Of a DNA stretch of 64,000 nucleotides, positions 63,888 to 64,000 are shown one piece after another. Source of the stretch: Nitrospira sp. GTDB lineage: Bacteria > Nitrospirota > Nitrospiria > Nitrospirales > Nitrospiraceae. A program made the translations under genes and the position numbers. Every line of letters begins with the position of its first letter. Position 1 is the stretch's first letter. The stretch is taken from positions 251,485-315,484 of the forward strand of contig SWDM01000018.1 of the NCBI GenBank assembly GCA_005116835.1. The letters are read 5' to 3'. The notes under the pieces are model-generated. The model was not told the origin of the DNA and did not search any database. It saw only the letters and a list, made by a program, of their open reading frames with translations.

Positions 63888-64000
63888 ATGCCATTGCGCA
63901 ATCGACTTCAGTGCGTCGCAGTCCTACTGCTCCTGTTTGGAATCCTCTGGTCTGACCGAGCGCAGGCCGTCGAGCCTGGCAATGTGTCTGTCAGCAAGAC
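63888..64000 (+). CDS. Partial exported protein, N-terminus only
   Basis: The gene starts at 63888, five bases after ftrB, and runs off the window. It reads MPLRNRLQCVAVLLLLFGIL then SDRAQAVEPGNVSVSK, a signal peptide ending AQA. Likely cotranscribed with ftrB. No domain visible. Confidence 0.6.
   Translation, partial: MPLRNRLQCVAVLLLLFGILWSDRAQAVEPGNVSVSK

Overview
The window is a GC-rich bacterial chromosome segment. It has two tRNA genes, no rRNA, and no recognisable transposase, phage or CRISPR. The gene mix suggests a Nitrospirota, Nitrospira-like organism: many exported redox proteins, a one-subunit ferredoxin-thioredoxin reductase, small CxxC zinc-ribbon proteins, a four-GAF sigma54 activator and a NorD-like VWA protein. 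No lineage marker such as nitrite oxidoreductase is present, so this assignment is inference.

Layout. 0.4-8 kb (minus strand): a MarR regulator with a Cys/His-rich tail, then a periplasmic redox cluster of YHS protein, Met-rich MKGE-repeat protein, membrane cytochrome b, Tat-exported molybdopterin oxidoreductase, lipoprotein and TlpA-like thioredoxin. A glucose dehydrogenase and an LCAT-like lipoprotein follow. 10-15.5 kb: a STAS, ECF sigma, monooxygenase and zinc-finger anti-sigma group. It is preceded by a well-formed sigma54 promoter and two tandem palindromes, next to the gene for a sigma54 activator. 16.5-21.3 kb: a tight operon of GMC oxidoreductase, type II NADH dehydrogenase, tandem VOC protein and TVP38/DedA membrane protein. 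21.7-26 kb (plus strand): two paralogous exported proteins, a zinc ribbon, an intradiol dioxygenase and PilT. 26-36.2 kb (minus strand): a sugar-related block of glycogen debranching enzyme, GH63-type glucosidase, two SMP-30/gluconolactonase proteins, two GlcG/HbpS proteins (one fused to a cupin) and a DM13 protein. 36.4-45.8 kb: aquaporin with overlapping small genes, small exported proteins, a PQQ-type sugar dehydrogenase lipoprotein, a monohaem lipoprotein and an XRE regulator. 46-64 kb: housekeeping genes (tRNA-Lys, purA, a truncated second purA, tRNA-Ala, ABC-F, rarA, folE, queD, erpA, ferredoxin, nuoF-like, mdh, NorD-like, ftrB).

Two intergenic sequence systems run through the window. 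One is a dispersed 120-240 bp element with about 20-bp inverted ends that often starts exactly at a stop codon. The other is a set of locus-specific arrays with a 7-nt period, often arranged as inverted pairs that would fold into hairpins. These also start at or inside stop codons and in places encode the last residues of the upstream protein. Neither is explained by the genes. The other points worth follow-up are the Met-rich protein/molybdoenzyme/cytochrome b cluster, which resembles a methionine-sulfoxide scavenging system with a different electron donor, and the promoter plus 5'-hairpin layout shared by both purA copies.
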